From: Asterionellopsis glacialis | Taxonomy: Eukaryota > Bacillariophyta > Plagiogrammaphyceae > Rhaphoneidales > Asterionellopsidaceae | Direction: 5' to 3' | Length of the DNA stretch: 20,610 bases | Assembly (NCBI GenBank): GCA_014885115.2 | Contig: WKLE02004096.1 | Span: 1-20,610, forward strand | Part shown: piece after piece, positions 18,201-20,610 of the stretch | Layout of the letters: each line of letters begins with the position of its first letter | How positions within the stretch are numbered: the stretch's first letter is position 1 | The notes under the pieces: model-generated | What the model saw: the letters and a program-made list of their open reading frames with translations, nothing else | Database searches by the model: none | What the model was told of the DNA's origin: nothing | Translations under genes and position numbers: made by a program

Positions 18201-20610
18201 ATCTTCTTTTAATGCAACAATTTTGCCTTTAGATGAAATGAAAAACCCTATGCTTTCATTGGTCATGGATGCTTTTGTTGGACCTCAACCTCAATTGAAA
18301 GGTTATATTTCGTCGCTTGGTTCCGTTGGGGTGGAACAACCACTAGGGATCAAAATAAAGTCGCAACTTTTATACCCTCGCCCCTTTAAACCAGTACCAA
18401 GCTCACTGGAACAGACATATTTAATCGGCTTTTCTGGAAACTGCTCCACTTGTCATTATTTTGAAGTTGACGCATCTCTAAAATCAGAACTAATATTTGT
18501 TGCGGGTTTGACCATTACAAACAAATTTGTGGAAGGAGAGAAAGTCGATTACATAATTCCTTACGGATTCACCTTTACACAACCACTTGCGAGGTACTGT
18601 GATGGAGTCATAGCTGAGGTGACATGCGGAACAGTCTGCTGCGGGACGCTTCTTGGCGATGAGGAGTGTATCCCGAATACAACTGTGGACCCCCCGGTAG
18701 AGCAATGCATTTTTGACCCGAACAAAAGCGTAACAAACCCGATTGAAAACATAATTGACGGTGGATCGAGTGCAGATGATGTTGGTCAGATAATTGATAA
18801 TAATTTCCCTGCATTACCTCCGACCCCCTACAAGCGAAGGGGTGCTTCTCCACCATCTCCCGCTCCCCCAAACAGCGGCCCTGATCCCTCAGGTGGAGTT
18901 CCATTTTATCCTACACCAGCTAAAAGCCCAAGTATTGGAAATAAGGCTCCGGACTATCCATCTCCGGACTATCCATCTAATTCCCTTCCTACACGTGCTG
19001 CCGGTTTTCCAACTCGTAGTAGCGGCGGTGGCAGTGACGACAACAGTGGAGATGGTACTACGTCTAGTGTGTGTGATTTTTCTTGTTCAAAGAAGCGACG
19101 GGGTTGGACTGCACTGGGGCATGGAGAACCTCATTTGAAAACATGGGATGGTCTCGAATATGACTGTCAAGGAATCGGGGAATTCGTACTCGTTAAATCA
19201 CTAAATTCTGCACTTCAACTTCAGGCGAGATTTGTTGGTTTGGAAAATATTCCTCATGTAAGCCAGATAAGTGCTGTGGTAATATCTGAAACAGACAGCA
19301 CACCAACTATTCAGATCTCAATTCCAAACACAGAAAACTCCTCCACAGCTTTCCTCGCTGGTTGTCCAATCGATATGCATGTGAATGGTAACCTAACGAG
19401 TATTTTCGATACAGGAGGAATCGACGATACCATACAAATTAAAGTTGATGAAAAAATAATCATTGTTTCCTTTAAGTCATCAAGGATAGTAATGGTTGTT
19501 CTTGTGCAGTCGTCAGATGCATTTGGGTGTCTTTTAGCAGTACGACTCATCCTCCCAGAAGCTTACGTCAGTCAAAATGAGATAATTGGCTTATTGGGTT
19601 CTCCCAATAGTAACTTGCTTGATGACTGGATGGACCAGAATGGAATTCCTGTACAGTATACTACTCACATAAATGCAACTCGTTTCGAAGCTGCCTACAA
19701 CTATTGTACTCAACACTGGTGCCTACGAAATGAGGTCGAATCAATGTTCACGTACGCAGACAATACTGCTTTTTCTGATTTCGAAGACTGTGATGCTGCC
19801 TACGCTAGCCCAGTTGATCTCAGCAAAGCCTCACAAGAACTTATAGAAATATGTGCAGAAAATGTCCCTTGTCTTATTGACGGACTTCTTGGGAACACAA
19901 TAGATGCAAATAATGCATTAAATGCACAATCTCAGCTTTCATCAGTGGTATTTGAGTTTGTTCCATCTGTAATACCAGTTGGTATTCCAGTGATAGTGAA
20001 TGTCACTATTAGATCAACCTTAGATCTAGTTGAAGACTTGAATAGTTATGCACTGTATGAATTTGATCCTGAAAATGGAGTCTCAGACAACCGAAGTGCT
20101 ATCTTGTTCAACTATGATAATGGAGTATTTTTCGCCAGCTTATCTCTTATATCCTACTTCGACAACCAAGTCTTTGGCTTTCAAGCCTTCCCGATAATAA
20201 ATTCAATCGATCAGCGGCAGTCTTCTATGGCAGTCAGTAATATCACAGCAGTGAGATCGAGAAAAGGGCCCCAAGATACATGTTCGGGTGATCAAGATTG
20301 CGGAGATGCAAACGCTTGTGCGTTCGCATACTTTGGCATTGATGCATCATTAGTATGCTGCGAAAGTAGGTCGTTTACTAGCTACAATTACAAACGATGG
20401 TGCACCAGTCAACCTAATGGAGCACCCTGCAGCACAAACGCCATGTGCAACAGTACCATTTGTATTAATTACATTTGCAAAAATGAACGCAATAACGTCG
20501 CAGAAACATGTGACGAAAATCAAGACTGTAACAATGGTGTTTGTGGCTTTGAGTCGTATACCTCTGATGCCAAAACGGTATGTTGTCCAAGTGGTGATTC
20601 TACCAGGTAT
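15202..20610 (+). CDS. Giant secreted or cell-surface mosaic protein: signal peptide, Pro-Ser repeats, vWFD domain, Cys-rich modules (3' end outside window)
   Basis: An uninterrupted frame of 1803 codons runs to the window edge, without intron or stop. Residues 1-32 form a signal peptide (basic KHIRR, then LFLLSLVLAHSVSLVSS). A charged propeptide leads to RRL (110-112), matching the RXL processing motif of diatom wall proteins. Residues ~130-380 carry two related Cys modules within Lys/Ser/Arg-rich sequence. A Pro-Ser stalk (394-673) includes three near-identical 44-residue repeats. A globular region with NxT/S sites (~674-1130) and a Cys cluster (1133-1165) precede a second Pro-rich linker. 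The vWFD-like domain (~1305-1490) begins GEPHLKTWDGLEYD and ends LLGSPNSNLLDDWMD, then YC-x4-WC (C1502, C1507). From 1694 on, Cys modules of the form C-x-x-DQDC...VCC repeat. It is probably a cell-wall, matrix or adhesive protein; adhesion is inferred. ATG 15202 is preferred over 15133 because it places the signal peptide properly. Confidence 0.85.
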   Translation, partial: MPSKNKRCAGKHIRRLFLLSLVLAHSVSLVSSLDETDNSEESPKKFTKGLKDFSHSSKKNFSEAEELHIQRNKLLKQKKTDFRISPMLQVNRKEAHAVDMPQDYFSPPHRRLRSADIDRRKRNGSGSSGISEHVRLEECRCPYPGELSDGAFNENGIYVLPNDHLYCQCNIFHCESDKNYLTSGMKTWGEIYSCPSCKETPSTSSKSKSERTRRSSFRRSSSTSWKEKNNKISGDNFNFVGSESKKSSKKKNFDGKVIRTRGKKRRTYKSDRTLQIQSLHKPLAIDNCNEKILVIIPANHPYCECPEAYLHKATNQIAIPSPPFSTASISRSASHKRGKRQANQRKRSGKSPNRQRSLGSDATEVDCQYRKLPPAEQCISLRPTLVDIQSPQRSTAPAQSNTSPSLPLSPFSNAPSTPSLSPSFTVQNSRFPTLGSGLSSTPLPTTSSNKGSSGISGFPSAHPSKILLTSLTEAPAVPPSSLPSNMPPAFIFTSVPSSIPSIIPSTSPSKAPSRLPSFIPSKSPSLLPSFPPSEVPSMIPSKSPTEEPSGLPSSVPSESPSWSPSFPPSKAPSTPPSEVPSMIPSKSPTEEPSGPPSSVSSESPSWSPSFPPSKAPSTPPSEVPSMIPSKSPTEEPSGQPSSVPSESPSWSPSFPPSKAPSIAASSLIPSPTAPFAQMLDSTFFSALSRDSGEFSADVNGEMYLVRYNVTIGEPGVVSLTPISAFIKTVNCSHEGSHGLVVFEFLEDVETESIIKAFQVNSTLAIDSNIFGSCNVGVVKDAGINQHELEDGFVSIESISITGRSVAVSGRSVSFFSMFNEGQILIKRINNTEILGTSESRHLTSLDFGITSASFPITNFIELSVPKVQLTVTFGFDILRSDFNKTHLDFSLIIYGEVTFDVEIELLFGIGKFQDEKLFQILSKPLLTIPVLGWFGALIPSLKFGLYLEMMLGAKMIVALQAQLGIKANAKASTGQKKTEFYINGTWGNLDWGSNHIKDQQSSFNATILPLDEMKNPMLSLVMDAFVGPQPQLKGYISSLGSVGVEQPLGIKIKSQLLYPRPFKPVPSSLEQTYLIGFSGNCSTCHYFEVDASLKSELIFVAGLTITNKFVEGEKVDYIIPYGFTFTQPLARYCDGVIAEVTCGTVCCGTLLGDEECIPNTTVDPPVEQCIFDPNKSVTNPIENIIDGGSSADDVGQIIDNNFPALPPTPYKRRGASPPSPAPPNSGPDPSGGVPFYPTPAKSPSIGNKAPDYPSPDYPSNSLPTRAAGFPTRSSGGGSDDNSGDGTTSSVCDFSCSKKRRGWTALGHGEPHLKTWDGLEYDCQGIGEFVLVKSLNSALQLQARFVGLENIPHVSQISAVVISETDSTPTIQISIPNTENSSTAFLAGCPIDMHVNGNLTSIFDTGGIDDTIQIKVDEKIIIVSFKSSRIVMVVLVQSSDAFGCLLAVRLILPEAYVSQNEIIGLLGSPNSNLLDDWMDQNGIPVQYTTHINATRFEAAYNYCTQHWCLRNEVESMFTYADNTAFSDFEDCDAAYASPVDLSKASQELIEICAENVPCLIDGLLGNTIDANNALNAQSQLSSVVFEFVPSVIPVGIPVIVNVTIRSTLDLVEDLNSYALYEFDPENGVSDNRSAILFNYDNGVFFASLSLISYFDNQVFGFQAFPIINSIDQRQSSMAVSNITAVRSRKGPQDTCSGDQDCGDANACAFAYFGIDASLVCCESRSFTSYNYKRWCTSQPNGAPCSTNAMCNSTICINYICKNERNNVAETCDENQDCNNGVCGFESYTSDAKTVCCPSGDSTRY
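16801..17184 (+). repeat. Tandem 132-nt repeat encoding 44-residue Pro-Ser units, three copies
   Basis: Copies start at 16801, 16933 and 17065, exactly 132 nt apart; the third stops after about 40 codons. Each encodes EVPSMIPSKSPTEEPSG followed by SSVPSESPSWSPSFPPSKAP. Copies 1 and 2 differ at about five nucleotides, and copy 3 at a similar number. Less regular Pro-Ser sequence, probably older relatives of the unit, precedes the array from about 16690. The near-identity suggests recent unequal exchange or gene conversion. Confidence 0.9.

Overview
The window is eukaryotic nuclear DNA, most likely from a stramenopile and probably a diatom. The signs are short GT-AG introns (87-205 nt) in otherwise compact genes, long single-exon genes, a DUF3336-patatin lipase, degraded reverse-transcriptase sequence, and a very long secreted protein that joins a signal peptide, an RXL-type processing motif, Pro-Ser repeats, a von Willebrand type D domain and Cys-rich modules. 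No prokaryotic operon structure, rRNA, tRNA or CRISPR was seen. All assignments come from reading translations by eye; no database search was run.

Layout. (1) 500-2809 (+): five-exon SDP1/TGL-type patatin triacylglycerol lipase. (2) 3494-7486 (+): 1330-residue single-exon protein of unknown family with nuclear features, two SUMO-interaction-like motifs, one SUMOylation consensus and a CxC-CxxC cluster. (3) 7674-8435 (-): FTS/AKTIP-like ubiquitin E2 variant lacking the catalytic Cys, convergent with gene 2. (4) 9799-11806 (+): three-exon protein with an E2-like N-terminal domain and a PH-like C-terminal domain, divergent from gene 3. (5) 12436-14444: a graveyard. Pieces of a bacterial-type surface protein (HYR-like and LVIVD-like segments on +, a C-terminal module on -) lie head to head, followed by a decayed reverse transcriptase on the minus strand. 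(6) 15202 to beyond the right edge (+): an uninterrupted frame of 1803 codons for a secreted or cell-surface mosaic protein, not closed within the window.

Functional reading. Genes 1-4 look like ordinary housekeeping or diverged host genes: lipid-droplet lipolysis, a nuclear SUMO-linked protein, Hook-dynein-type vesicle transport, and an unexplained E2-PH protein. Genes 2-4 all touch ubiquitin-like biology, but no operon logic applies here and the clustering may be chance. The most distinctive parts are the giant vWFD/Pro-Ser protein (a candidate cell-wall or adhesive protein), the E2-PH architecture, and the rearranged bacterial-type surface-protein remnant.
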